From positions 28,295,258 through 28,359,257 of the forward strand of contig CM052354.1 in the NCBI GenBank assembly GCA_028551475.1: a DNA stretch of 64,000 bases. Direction: 5' to 3'. Both the position numbers and the translations under genes were made by a program. Numbering within the stretch: position 1 is the first letter of the stretch; each line of letters starts with the position of its first letter. The notes beneath the pieces are model-generated. The model was not told the origin of the DNA. It worked only from the letters and a program-made list of their open reading frames with translations, and did no database searches. Below, piece after piece: positions 35,957 to 46,849 of this stretch. The DNA comes from Casuarina equisetifolia. Taxonomy: Eukaryota; Streptophyta; Magnoliopsida; Fagales; Casuarinaceae.

Positions 35957-36637
35957 TATCATTGTAACGGCTTGTTTTGCTGGAAAAACTTCACAGGGGA
36001 GATTGTAATTTGGAATCCGTCAATCAGAAAACACAAGAAGATACTGCCTGTAAAGCTAGATGCTTTTGATTTCTACGTGATGTCATCTAACATCGGATAC
36101 GATCCAGTAAACAATGATTACAAGATTGTCAACATCATCAAATTTCACAAGCCTACTGCACAATCTGACGTTTTGGTATATGGTCTAAAAGAACATTTAT
36201 GGAGAAGGGTAGAAGATAGATGGCCTTTTAAGAAATCTAGTTTAGGGCCTGGGACTTAGTTAAACGGCAATATGAATTGGTTGGTTTCCACTAATGAAGT
36301 ACCAGAGAATGGAAGTATTCTTGTGACATTTGATCTCACCAACGAGAAATTTCAAGTTCATCTTATTCCTACGAAGGTTCTATTGAGAGATAGTTTGAGG
36401 GTCTTGGGAGGAAAGCTTTGTGCTTGTACGGCGTGGACCACTTGGTGGGTGATGGAGGAGTACGGGGTGGCGAGCAATTGGTCCCGACTTCACAGGCTGC
36501 CTTCCTTTACGCACAGTCCTGTAATGGTTTAAGAGGATGGCCAAGAAATTCTGACAGAGGATCGCGAAAGAGAACACTTTTGGTATGATAGGAAAAAGAG
36601 GACACAAAAAAGCGTGAAAATTTTGGACATTAATGGA
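35957..36637 (+). pseudogene. F-box/FBA copy 3, 5' part, split by insertion
   Basis: It begins mid-gene (CNGLFCWKNFTGEIVIWNPS) and has no F-box. It continues through YDPVNNDYKIVNIIKF and LKEHLWRRVEDRWPFKK to a TAG at 36257-36259, where its paralogues have Tyr. It then resumes with MNWLVSTNEVPENGSILVTF. A later stop and a small deletion near 36432 also break it. The gene is cut at about 36637 by a 6.6-kb nested insertion; its 3' end is at 43202-43300. Confidence 0.85.
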
Positions 36638-36953
36638 TGTTAGAGAGTTAAAATATCTAGTCCCATGTTGGGTAAAGTGACATGAACTTTCGCTGCACAG
36701 TTCTGTGTTTTAAATAGGTCATTTAATTTCTAATATGATATTAGAGTCAAGAGTGGGCCTCCGCTTCATAAACCCCCACGCTCCAAAGTTGGGTTTCAAT
36801 CGACTTGTAATGCTTATGTCAACATGCAAGTGAAGGGGAGTGTTGAAAGTGGGTATTGTCCCACATTGAAAGTGAGAGGATGGGCCTATGGTCTTATAAG
36901 TGATGAGAATTCTTCACCTAATGTCTTAAGGTTTTGAAATGGACTCTCACACT

Positions 36954-38205
36954 TGATAACTCTATTTTTATAGAGTTATTTTATCTATTTTTTAGACAAT
37001 AAATAATACAATGCTTATGAGAAAATATTTGAAACTCCTCTTATTTATTTAAATTTGTCTTGTTTTTATAGCACAAGGAGACAAAGAGAAAAGGAATGAA
37101 CATGGAGAACCTGATGCTTATTGTGTGGCAAAATTGTAATATCAAGATCAAGAGAGTCAAGATGGGCTTGGGCTTTGGATAATTGTTATTAGATTTTCTA
37201 TTGTTATTGGATTTTCTATTTAAATAGAAAACCCAGTCATGTTAGGAATTCAAGTCTCAATTAATTTAGGAGTTCAAAACCTAATTATTTTAGGTCTCTA
37301 AAACCCAATTCTACTAGGATAGGAGATAGGTCTAAACCTAAACCCTATTTAAGAGAAGAGAAGAGGCAAAAAAAAGGGAGGAGGAAATTGAGCACAACTC
37401 AAGAAAGAAGCCAAGAATTCAAGGTTTTCTTGAAGAGAAGACAAAAAGGGTGACAAACTTCTTGTTCTTGGATTCAAGATGCCTTCTTTATTTCTTATTA
37501 CCATTCTTTCTCATTATTTCTTTATGTTTTAGTTTATTTTTGTTAAAGCTACGATGTAACCTAATTATGATGGTATGAATCTTATGATTATTATGTTTTG
37601 TAAGATATTTTATTTATGTGAAGTTACATATTACGGAGTTTAATGCTTTTAGGTGATTAGCTACCACTTAGATGACTTGATTTGCATGTTAAAGACCGAC
37701 AAGAAATAGCATGCAGTTGCTTCTTGTAATATGTAACCATAAATTAAATATGGATAGACATATACCATATTGTTTGTGTGGCTTTCGGTGTAAACTGAGA
37801 ATATTCATAGATCCTAATGCATTTGGTTTGTTTCAATTCACATATAGAGATATAGTGAATTAATGAACTAAGTAGGTTTGCTATACCTAGACATAGGATA
37901 GTAAATAAATTAGGAAATTCCGCCATCACATAGATATTATCTCTCTTACAAGCATAAATAATCAATATTAGTACCTAGTAATTATGGTAAAGTCATATGC
38001 TTTAACATATTTCTTTTATTAAGTTTTCTTAGACTTAGTTAGTTAATCTATCATCCATCAATTTGGTTTGCTAGATAAATTCTAGGAGTTATTCACCGTT
38101 AGTAATTAGTTGGTCTAGTAATCACCAATCTCTGTGGGACGATATCTTTCTTATCATTATATTACTTGTTCGACATGTTCACTTGCATTTAGATTTCATC
38201 GAACA
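36954..38205 (+). repeat. 5' LTR
   Basis: 1,252 bp, TG...CA. It opens with an inverted-repeat hairpin (AACTCTA...TAGAGTT) within the first 25 bases. Confidence 0.93.
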
Positions 38206-38441
38206 AGTTTTTGGCGCCGTTGCCGGGGATTGGTTGTTTTACTACTGATTAATATTAATACCGAATAATTTTTAGGTTTAATCTAGCTTTTATTTTCCTT
38301 TAATTTTTTTTTATTATTCTTGAAAAACAAAAAAATTGTTTCTTTTAATTCTTGAAAAAAAAATCGTTTCTTTTAATTCTTGAAAAAAAAAAGAAAAAAA
38401 TCTTTGTTAAGTTGTTGTTGTTGAAAGATTAAGTAACAAGG

Positions 38442-40088
38442 ATGGAGAGATATGATGATACATATAGACTTTTAAAAGACTATGTTGCACCAACATTTTG
38501 GAATGCTACATCAAACATTAGGCTTGCAAATCAGGCAAATAACTTTGAGATCAAGCCTGTGCTCATCAAGATGCTTCAAAAATCTGTGCAATATAGTGGG
38601 CTACCAAATGAGGATCCAAATGCTCACATTGAAGCATTCCTTGAATTCTGTGACATGATTGGAGATCATGGAGTTACAGAAGATGTTATTAGGTTGAAAC
38701 TATTTCCATTTTCTCTTAGAGATACAACTAAAAATTGGTTCTTTTCTCTTTCTGCAGGATTGATTACTACATGGGATGATTTGGTTCATAAATTTCTTAG
38801 TAAGTTCTTTCCTTTGGCGAAATTTGTAAAAATGCATAACGATATTATGACTTTTATACAGATGGACAATGAATCAGTGTATGAAGCTTGGGAAAGATTC
38901 AAGAAACTTATAGGGAAATGTCCAGATCATGGACTACCCATTTGGTTACAAGTACAAACTTTTTATGATGGGTGTAGTACAAATCTTCATTTTGTAATTG
39001 ATACAGCTGCAGGAGGGGATTTGCACAGCAAAACTGCAGAAGAGGCGTATAATCTTTTGGAGGAAATGTTGGCCAATAGCTATCAATGGTCTACTAAGAG
39101 GCTACCAATGCATCAAGCAAGTGGAGTCCATGAAGTAGATATCTTCACCATAATGTCTACACAATTAGAAGTGCTCAATGAGAAGATAGACAACCTAAAT
39201 ACTCCAGTTGTGAGACATCAAAGTAGATCATATGAATTTTGTGGTGGAGCACATGAGAGCACAGAATGTCAAGTAGGTAACCCTAATGCTCATTATAATG
39301 ATTATGCTAATTTTGTTGAAATTCTTAGTAGGTCACAAAATGATTATTACTCAAATACGTACAATCTGGGATGGCACAACCATCAAACTTTTTCATGGAG
39401 TAACCCAAGTGAGATGAGACTGCAACCAACATTTTGGCAAACAGAAGAGGTGAAACCTAACTACGAGAACATGATTAGTGAGCTAGCCAGCACCACACAG
39501 AACTTTACAGAGAGGATTGAAGCAAGATTTCAGAATCAAGAAGCGAGTTTTCAGAGACAAGAAACTTTAATGCGAAAATTAGAGGTGCAGATGAGTCAGC
39601 TCATTAGTATGATCTCAGAGAATCAGGAGGGTCCTTTGCCTAGTGATATAGAGAAAAGTCTTGAAGATACCATAGAGGCAATAACCCCAACATGTGGCAA
39701 GCAAGTAGGAGAAGTTGATGTTGACAAAGAGAGTCTCAAAGATAATGATAAAGATGTCAGCATACAACTTGAGGAGGCACCTAGGAGCAACCTTGTTCCA
39801 GAAAATCCTATGTCCTTTATGTCTCCAACTCCATCTCCCCAAAGATTCCAGCAACACGTAAAAGATAAACAATTTTTGGAATCCCTTTATATATCTTTAA
39901 AATTGCACATTAACATTTCTTTTACAGATGCTTCAGTTCAAATATCTAGTTGTGCAAAATTGTTGAACGAAATACTGGAGAACAAAAGGAAGTTGGAAGT
40001 ATATGAGACAGTTGTGCTTATTGAAGAATGCTCAACAATCAAACGACACAAGCTGTCTCCTAAACTATTGGAGTTTCATCCTCCTTGA
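38442..40088 (+). CDS. gag frame of the LTR element, 548 aa
   Basis: Open frame with a retrotransposon gag core at about residues 50-215 (NEDPNAHIEAFLEFCDM, then LRDTTKNWFFSL, FLSKFFPLAK, YEAWERFKKLIGKCPDHGLP). A weakly Cys-rich segment (FCGGAHESTEC) and a coiled-coil-like Gln/Glu region (residues ~350-390) follow. Gag packages the element RNA. The frame looks whole. No protease, reverse transcriptase or integrase follows it. Confidence 0.9.
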   Translation: MERYDDTYRLLKDYVAPTFWNATSNIRLANQANNFEIKPVLIKMLQKSVQYSGLPNEDPNAHIEAFLEFCDMIGDHGVTEDVIRLKLFPFSLRDTTKNWFFSLSAGLITTWDDLVHKFLSKFFPLAKFVKMHNDIMTFIQMDNESVYEAWERFKKLIGKCPDHGLPIWLQVQTFYDGCSTNLHFVIDTAAGGDLHSKTAEEAYNLLEEMLANSYQWSTKRLPMHQASGVHEVDIFTIMSTQLEVLNEKIDNLNTPVVRHQSRSYEFCGGAHESTECQVGNPNAHYNDYANFVEILSRSQNDYYSNTYNLGWHNHQTFSWSNPSEMRLQPTFWQTEEVKPNYENMISELASTTQNFTERIEARFQNQEASFQRQETLMRKLEVQMSQLISMISENQEGPLPSDIEKSLEDTIEAITPTCGKQVGEVDVDKESLKDNDKDVSIQLEEAPRSNLVPENPMSFMSPTPSPQRFQQHVKDKQFLESLYISLKLHINISFTDASVQISSCAKLLNEILENKRKLEVYETVVLIEECSTIKRHKLSPKLLEFHPP

Positions 40089-41657
40089 GCAACAACATCC
40101 AGGATAGTTTGGCTGAAAACTATAAAGCAAGCACTTCTTGGGAGGCAACCTAAGCAATTTTGTTTTAGTCTTTTCATTAGAAGTTTTGTCACCACCATCT
40201 CCTCAGAGCTCTACATGGATATGACTTACAATCAAGGGAGTTTTCTCATTCCTATTCCTTCATTATTATTGCTTTCTTTTCTTTTTACATTGAGGACAAT
40301 GCTTCATTCAAGTTTGGGGGTAGGGAAAGAACCTTTGTGCTAAATTTGATTGAAATTTTTTTTATGTCATGATTACATCCCATGTTGTGAATTCTTGGTG
40401 ATTCTTTGGAAGATATAGATTTTGTTCAAACTTGCAATTGTAGTGTGAGTTAAGTGTGATTTTGATTATGTTGATCCACTTATTGAGCACTAAAAGTCCT
40501 TTATTTTTGAAATTATGTGTATCTCTAGAGAATATTCATGTGAAGTATGTGATTTTCTTAGATCTCACCTGAATCTTAGAATTTGTTTGATTTTCTCTTG
40601 AGGCGAAATCCTAAGCTGTATCTAATTGAGAAAATGATTTAGGCCATTCTTTGGATCGTTTGAACCTTTCAAGCCAACCCTATTTATTTATCACCAGTCA
40701 CCCCGCTGAGCCTTGATTCTTATCTATTTTTTTTAATGACACCCACATATATATAGCCATAAGCCTTGAACAACTTATCTTATCGTCCCACGCCCATGAA
40801 CATGTTGACTTGTAGGATGGAAGTTTGTTTGAGATGAATAAATGTTGAAAGGAAGATGGAGCATGGGAAGAAGAAATTGATTACAATGATTAAGTGGGCA
40901 TAGTATTCCATTTTTTGCAAAAAAAAAAAAAGAATAGAAAAGAAAGGAAGTACAACATTTGCCCAAGAATAGAATCTTCTTATCATTCCTTATCATATTT
41001 ATGCCATTCAATGTTTTGAGTTAAAGCCATTAAGCATAGTAATTGAAATGATTGGCAAGATAAGAGTATAGTGACTACATGTCTAGTACTTTAACTTGTT
41101 TTATTGATGCAAGCATGATTGTGGCTTTATGAGTGTTAGAATCCAAGTGAAATCAAGCATTTTTAGATGGAAAAGAATGAGAAAAGTGATGGTAGAAAGT
41201 GACAAGAGTTTTTGATGAGATCCTAGAAAGTAATGTTTTCATGGGTGAATTAAGCCTAAATGACTTTCATCTTACCCCTAGCCCAGCCTTACATTACAAG
41301 CTTATAAAAGTCCTATTGATTTTTGATTAGATGATTGGCTTACATTAGTGGAGAGAGGAATGAAAAGCAAACATATGAGGTTTGGTTAAAGATTTTAAGA
41401 GATTGTATATTAATGTGAATCTATTTGGAGTGCATATAGTTGAAAAGATAAGGACTCACACACACACACGCGGTCAACATAGTTAAGAGTCTATCTTATC
41501 TTATGAAATAATTGTGGTGTTTGGATGAAAGCTATATTTTTTTTTGAATTGTTAAGTTGAACAATTATGGGAGAATATCATGAAGGGGTTTTATCTAAAA
41601 CATATATTGTTTATTGCTTTTGCTAGAGGACTAGCAAAATGTTAAGTTTGGGGGTTT

Positions 41658-42908
41658 TGATAACTCTATTTTTATAGAGTTATTTTATCTATTTTTTAGG
41701 CAATAAATAATACAATGCTTATGAGAAAATATTTGAACTCCTCTTATTTATTTAAATTTGTCTTGTTTTTATAGCATAAGGAGACAAGGAGAAAAGGAAT
41801 GAACATGGAGAACCTGATGCTTATTGTGTGGCAAAATTGTAATATCAAGATCAAGAGAGTCAAGATGGGCTTGGGCTTTGGATAATTGTTATTAGATTTT
41901 CTATTGTTATTGGATTTTCTATTTAAATAGAAAACCCAGTCATGTTAGGAATTCAAGTCTCAATTAATTTAGGAGTTCAAAACCCAATTATTTTAGGTCT
42001 CTAAAACCTAATTCTACTAGGATAGGAGATAGGTCTAAACCTAAATCCTATTTAAGAGAAGAGAAGAGGCAAAAGAAGGGGAGGAGGAAATTGAGCACAA
42101 CTCAAGAAAGAAGCCAAGAATTCAAGGTTTTCTTGAAGAGAAGACAAAAAGGGTGACAGACTTCTTGTTCTTGGATTCAAGATGCCTTCTTTATTTCTTA
42201 TTACCATTCTTTCTCATTATTTCTTTATGTTTTAGTTTATTTTTGTTAGAGCTACGATGTAACCTAATTATGATGGTATGAATCTTATGATTATTATGTT
42301 TTGCAAGATATTTTATTTATGTGAAGTTACATATTACGGAGTTTAATACTTTTAGGTGATTAGCTACCACTTAGATGACTTGATTTGTATGTTAAAGATC
42401 GACAGGAAATAACATGCAGTTGCTTCTTGTAATATGTAACCATAAATTAAATATGGATAGACATATACCATATTGTTTGTGTGGCTTTTGGTGTAAACTG
42501 GGAATATTCATAGATCCTAATGCATTTGGTTTGTTTCAATTCACATATAGAGATATAGTGAATTAATGAACTAAGTAGGTTTGCTATACCTAGACATAGG
42601 ATAGTAAATAAATTAGGAAATTCCGCCATCACATAGATATTATCTCTCTTACAAGCATAAATAATCAATATTAGTACCTAGTAATTATGGTGAAGTCATA
42701 TGCTCTAACATATTTCTTTTATTAAGTTTTCTTAGACTTAGTTAGTTAATCTATCATCCATCAATTTGGTTTGCTAGATAAATTCTAGGAGTTATTCACC
42801 GTTAGTAATTAGTTGGTCTAGTAATCACCAATCTCTGTGGGACGATATCTTTCTTATCATTATATTACTTGTTCGACATGTTCACTTGCATTTAGATTTC
42901 ACCGAACA
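41658..42908 (+). repeat. 3' LTR
   Basis: 1,251 bp, direct repeat of 36954-38205 with about 20 substitutions and one short indel by eye. Confidence 0.93.
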
Positions 42909-43201
42909 ACACTATAATATTATTACAAATTGAAGGGCCCATTTAAAACACAAAACTGTACAATAGTGGGTTGCCAGCGAAAGCTCCTGTCACCTTACCC
43001 AATATGGGACTGGATATTCTAACTTTCTAACAGGTGAGGGGTGAGACCAGTCTAGAGGGACTACACTAAAGTAGGCATACCATATCAAAGTGTGATGGCT
43101 TATCTCAAAACCTTAAGGCATTAAATAGAGAATTTTTATCATTTATAAGACCATAGGCCCATCCTCTCACTTCCAATGTGAGACAATAACCACCTTTAAC
43201 A

Positions 43202-43300
43202 ATAGAGATTATTGGGCAACTTCTTCACAAGGAAGCCTTTTACTTATTAATAGCGATAATGATGATTACCAAAGTATTACCTACTTTTACCCTTTCAATG
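43202..43300 (+). pseudogene. F-box/FBA copy 3, 3' end beyond the insertion
   Basis: Resumes as TTATTGGGCAACTTCTTCAC and GGAAGCC, matching the C-terminal ATSSQGSLLLI of the other copies and an acidic tail. It shows that the insertion landed within the gene. Confidence 0.8.
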
Positions 43301-43309
43301 AATTTACAT

Positions 43310-44850
43310 GTATTTGAATCCATGCATATCTTGATTTTTAATACACATCTGGAATTTTTGGGATTATTCAAAGCACAATAACAAGTGTGAACTAACATGT
43401 TGTTTGGCAAGTATAGTAGTTATCACATTTAATCTCAATAAAGTCTGTGCTTGACAAAGCATTGTTGATATTTCTTTGTTCTTCCTAATTTAGAGTCAAA
43501 GTCAAAGAAAATAAGATGAAAGAGTGAACCAAAAGTTTTCTGATTGAGCAAGCGAGGCTAGTGAGAAAGAGTTTTGAAGATATGTGCGTTTATACATATT
43601 TATAATAAAGGAAATAAAATATATAAAATAAAGAATATCCTAATTTGTATAATGACTATTTCTCAAAACATATAGTATATACTATAGGCCCCTCCAATAT
43701 TAGTAAATTCAAAGCCCATATAGCTTGAGTCTCAGGGTAGAACCTTCCAATCCTAAACTCTTATTTAAAAGGAAAAAGTATCCTCAAAGAGTAACCATTT
43801 CCTCCACAAGGACTTCTTTAGTTCAAAAAATCCAATAATATGCATAAAAATTCGTTTGCCACTTTCTATAAGGATATTTAGGCTTTTGCTATACAAGCAC
43901 TTATAAAGTACATAACCATAATAAGTCTGATAGCATGCATTCTTTTGTAATGCATGCAAACCAATATAATAGTCAAAATAAAGCCTTGCAATCTTTTGGA
44001 ATTTGAACTTGCTAGAAGATTTAAAGAATTGATATATCTGAAATGTTCCATTCTAAGGAGGTATAATATAAAATTAAAAATCATTAAACATTTTATATGA
44101 ATTATTTGGTTAAAAAAATAGGTCTAGTAAGGTCAAAAACAAAACTATAGTCACAACCAACAATTAAGCAACAATTTCATATAAATAAACTTAGCCATCT
44201 AGTTTGATGAATGCAAAGTCAATAACATCCCGAGTAGTAGCACTAATTTGGCTAATAATTGTTCTATCTTCCCCAACCAATGCATTCAAGATGCTACTTA
44301 TACCAACATTTGGTAGGCCAACAATGGCAATTCAAGGAACAATATCTTCTTCTTCATCATGATACTCTGGATTCAATTAAAGAATAAATAGATTGAATAG
44401 TCAATAAAAAATAGTTACCTTTTCCATAAAAAAAAAAAAAGATTTCTAGGTGTGTGCAAGGCAATTGATATGGAAAATTTGTTAACTTGGTAAAAGCAGA
44501 GGGCTTTGATACTTGAAATTGCCATTAACTTCCACACCAAAATATCAAGAGGACACCTCTTAAATAGCTAAGAAGAGTTTTAGTAATATGAGTCTCACTT
44601 CAACAATTAGGACATGGAAAAATACACTAAGGTGACTTTATGGTTTGCTCTTGGAAAACCATATTGGAGACAATGTGAGTTGTTACTTAATTGTCAATTA
44701 TTTTCATTTGTAAAAGAGCATAATCCACACACACAAAAAAAACAAATTGTTCTTAACAATTAAAGAAAACTAATTGAATAAATAATTGTGGTGGTGGTAA
44801 CAAAAATATGATAATTGTTAGTGCTTCGAGTTTTTTCTTTTAAATTCTAA
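43310..44850. repeat. F-box downstream flank block, copy A
   Basis: Direct repeat with 46850-48300. Both carry an AT-rich 3' flank, a minus-strand frame of unknown origin (about 43765-44084) and the GTPase fragment at 44201-44370. No intact gene. Confidence 0.75.
44201..44370 (-). pseudogene. Der/EngA GTPase fragment, copy A
   Basis: The minus strand reads PEYHDEEEDIVP, stop, [20 protein letters not shown], then [20 protein letters not shown]. This is the second G domain of a plastid-type Der (EngA) ribosome-assembly GTPase, whose P-loop is normally GRPNVGKSS. Here Arg and the catalytic Lys are changed (GLPNVGISS) and an in-frame stop precedes it. Only about 55 codons remain; the rest of the protein is not seen. 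A captured fragment carried along by the F-box block. Confidence 0.8.
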
Positions 44851-45164
44851 AGTTTTTTGAGTTTTAGCTTATGTGTTCTTTTATTAAAATAATTCAAGGA
44901 AACTATTAAATAGTTTAGTTTGATATTGTTCATATATTTTGATTTGTACTTTTATTCAAAAGTATACTTCAATATATGTTGAAATTTTTCTTAATATTGG
45001 GTTTTTGAGTTTTCTTTCAGGGAAGGGTGGCACAACTTAAAAATTCTATTTTAAGTAATTGAATCCATACTTTAATTAAAATGGAAAATTTTGAAAATTG
45101 ATAGATTCAAAAACAAAATAGGTATATTTCATCTATTTTTACATGTAGGGTTTAGATCAATTCA

Positions 45165-45420
45165 TTTTTCTTTATACAAGTTTCAGAATTTCCTTTCATG
45201 ATAATAGTAGGTTTAACAATTTTATTTCTTGATAGTAATAGGTTTGACAATTTACTTTCCTAATGGTAGTAGGTTTTTTAATTTCTCTTTCCTCATGGTA
45301 GTAGGTTTGACAATTTCTCTTTCCTTATAGTAGTAGGTTTCATAATTTTCATTGTTTCATGATTGTTGTAGGTTTTATATTTTCCGTTTTCGATAATAAT
45401 AATAAGGTTAACAGATTTTA
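45165..45420 (+). repeat. F-box-linked minisatellite, array 3
   Basis: About seven ~31-bp units (ACAATTTCTCTTTCC and TAGTAGTAGG variants), ending some 260 bp before the F-box start at 45685. Confidence 0.8.
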
Positions 45421-45569
45421 AAATCTTGATTTTTTTACTTCAAAGAAGCCATTATTTTTTATTAATCAGTGCAACAGATATAATTTATTATACACGCTTA
45501 AAATTTTTCAAACACGTCATGATCCCTATCTTCCGAGACGAGCGGCTGAGATCTTCCTACTTACACAAC

Positions 45570-45577
45570 TATATATA
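45570..45577 (+). promoter_or_regulatory. TATA box of F-box copy 4
   Basis: TATATATA, 115 bp before the ATG at 45685. Confidence 0.5.
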
Positions 45578-45684
45578 CAAGGAGTAAGGAGCTTTTCAGA
45601 AACTTACTGCTTTGTCTTTCGTCCCTCTCTCACTTCACCGACTCTTGAAAGCCGCTCTCTTTTTTCTCCGGCCGCCGTAGAAAG

Positions 45685-46838
45685 ATGCCGAGCCTCCCGC
45701 AAGATATAATCATTGAAATACTTGTAAGGCTTCCTGTCAAATCTCTTTTACGTTTCCAGAGTGTTTCGAATTCATGGCGCGCTTTAATCAATGACTCAAA
45801 TTTCATCGAATTGCAACTTCAACGCTCCATCCAGACGCACAGTGAACACATCCTTGTCTTGCGTTCTTCAGATATGTATTGCTTGGTGAACCTTAGCAAA
45901 GAGGGTCAGCTTGACAAGCCCACGAAGCTCATTCAATTCTCATATATTCCAGAATGGACATGGAGTTTTGATAAGCATTGTAACGGCTTGTTTTGCGGGC
46001 AAAACTTCAAAAGTGATATTGTAATCTGGAATCCGTCAATCAGAAAACATAAGAAGACACTGCCTGTAAAGCTAGATGCTTTTGATTTCTGCACGAGGTC
46101 ATTTGACATGGGATACGATCCAGTAAACAATGATTACAAGGTTGTCAACATCAAAAAATTGCAAGAGCCTACTGCACAATCTGACGTTTTGGTATTATGG
46201 TCTAAAAGAAAATTCATGGAGAAGGGTAGAAGATAAATGGCCTTTTAAGAAATCAATCTATTTCAGGGCCTGGGACTTACTTAAACGGCCATATGAATTG
46301 GTTGGTTTCCACTAATGAAGTACCAGAGAATGGAAGTGTTCTTGTGACATTTGATCTCACCAACGAGAAATTTCAAGTTCATCTTATTCCTACGATGGTT
46401 CTATTGAAACATAGTTTGAGAGTTTTGGGAGGAAAGCTTTGTGCTTGTGCGGCTTTTGAAGATTTAATGGAGGAATATGAGGTGGGGACCACTTGGTGGG
46501 TGATGGAGGAGTACGGGTTGGCGAGCAATTGGTCCCTACTTTACACGCTGCCTTTCTTTACGCGCCGTCCTGTTATGGTCTCACAGGATGGCCAAGAAAT
46601 TCTAATAGAAGGGGATGGCAAAGGAGAATACTTTTGGTATGATAGGAAAAAGAAGACGCTGAAAGATGTGAAAATTTTGGACATTCTTGAATATTATTGT
46701 GCAACTTCTTCCCAAGGAAGCCTCTTAGATGAGAAAATTTTGAACATTCTTGAAGATTATTGTGCAACTTCTTCCCAAGGTAGCCTCTTACTTATTAATG
46801 GCGATAATGATGACTATTATAGTACTATCTATTTTTAA
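45685..46838 (+). pseudogene. F-box/FBA copy 4, near-complete but with two frameshifts
   Basis: The first 170 or so codons are sound: F-box (LPQDIIIEILVRLPVKSLLR), then CNGLFCGQNFKSDIVIWNPS and YDPVNNDYKVVNIKKL. An extra T near 46193 and a 4-base gain near 46255 (both relative to copy 3) move the rest into another frame, open from 46293 to the stop at 46838 (WLVSTNEVPENGSVLVTFDL onward, then WWVMEEYGLASNWSLLYTLP). Without them it would be about the length of the intact 360-aa gene. A 63-bp in-frame duplication (46665-46727 and 46728-46790) repeats KILDILEYYCATSSQGSLL. Either a recent pseudogene or, less likely, one with sequencing errors. Confidence 0.85.
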
Positions 46839-46849
46839 TCTTTTAGTGA

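Larger units (their letters stand above)
36954..42908 (+). mobile_element. Ty3/Gypsy-type LTR retrotransposon, gag only, non-autonomous
   Basis: LTRs at 36954-38205 and 41658-42908 (about 1.25 kb each, TG...CA ends), with 5-bp target duplication ACACT at 36949-36953 and 42909-42913. The primer-binding region after LTR 1 holds TGGCGCCGTTGCCGGGGA; the polypurine tract is AAGTTTGGGGG before LTR 2. The interior (3.45 kb) holds a single gag frame and no visible pol, so it must rely on a partner for movement. The gag type and the AGTTTGGGGGTAGGG stretch near 40312 point to the Athila/Tat side of Gypsy. The LTRs differ at about 20 sites by eye (under 2%), so the insertion is young, around a million years or less at usual plant rates. 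Confidence 0.92.
36638..43201. mobile_element. older composite TGTT...AACA repeat, itself split by the LTR element
   Basis: The left part (36638-36953) starts TGTTAGAGAG and has a second TGTTGAAAGT start at 36842 after a GGGGAG stretch. The right part (42914-43201) is largely the inverse of the left: it contains inverted copies of both the TGTTAGA-type and the TGTTGAA-type units, and ends TTTAACA. Flanks ATGGA and ATAGA could be a worn 5-bp target duplication. The TG...CA ends, a TGATATTAGAGTC stretch like a Met-tRNA primer site, and the purine tract suggest small non-coding LTR-type (TRIM-like) units in inverted array. Fossil, non-coding. Confidence 0.5.

Noticed and set aside
38206-41657. 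Whether a pol region hides in the LTR element interior
   Set aside because: Looked on both strands; apart from gag no frame with protease, reverse transcriptase or integrase character was seen.
42447-42668. 73-codon frame present identically at 37744-37965
   Set aside because: It lies inside the two LTRs; duplication comes from the element, not from a gene.
43765-44084. Minus-strand frames conserved in both F-box flank blocks
   Set aside because: The frames differ between the two blocks and match no protein I know; similarity is explained by the block duplication.
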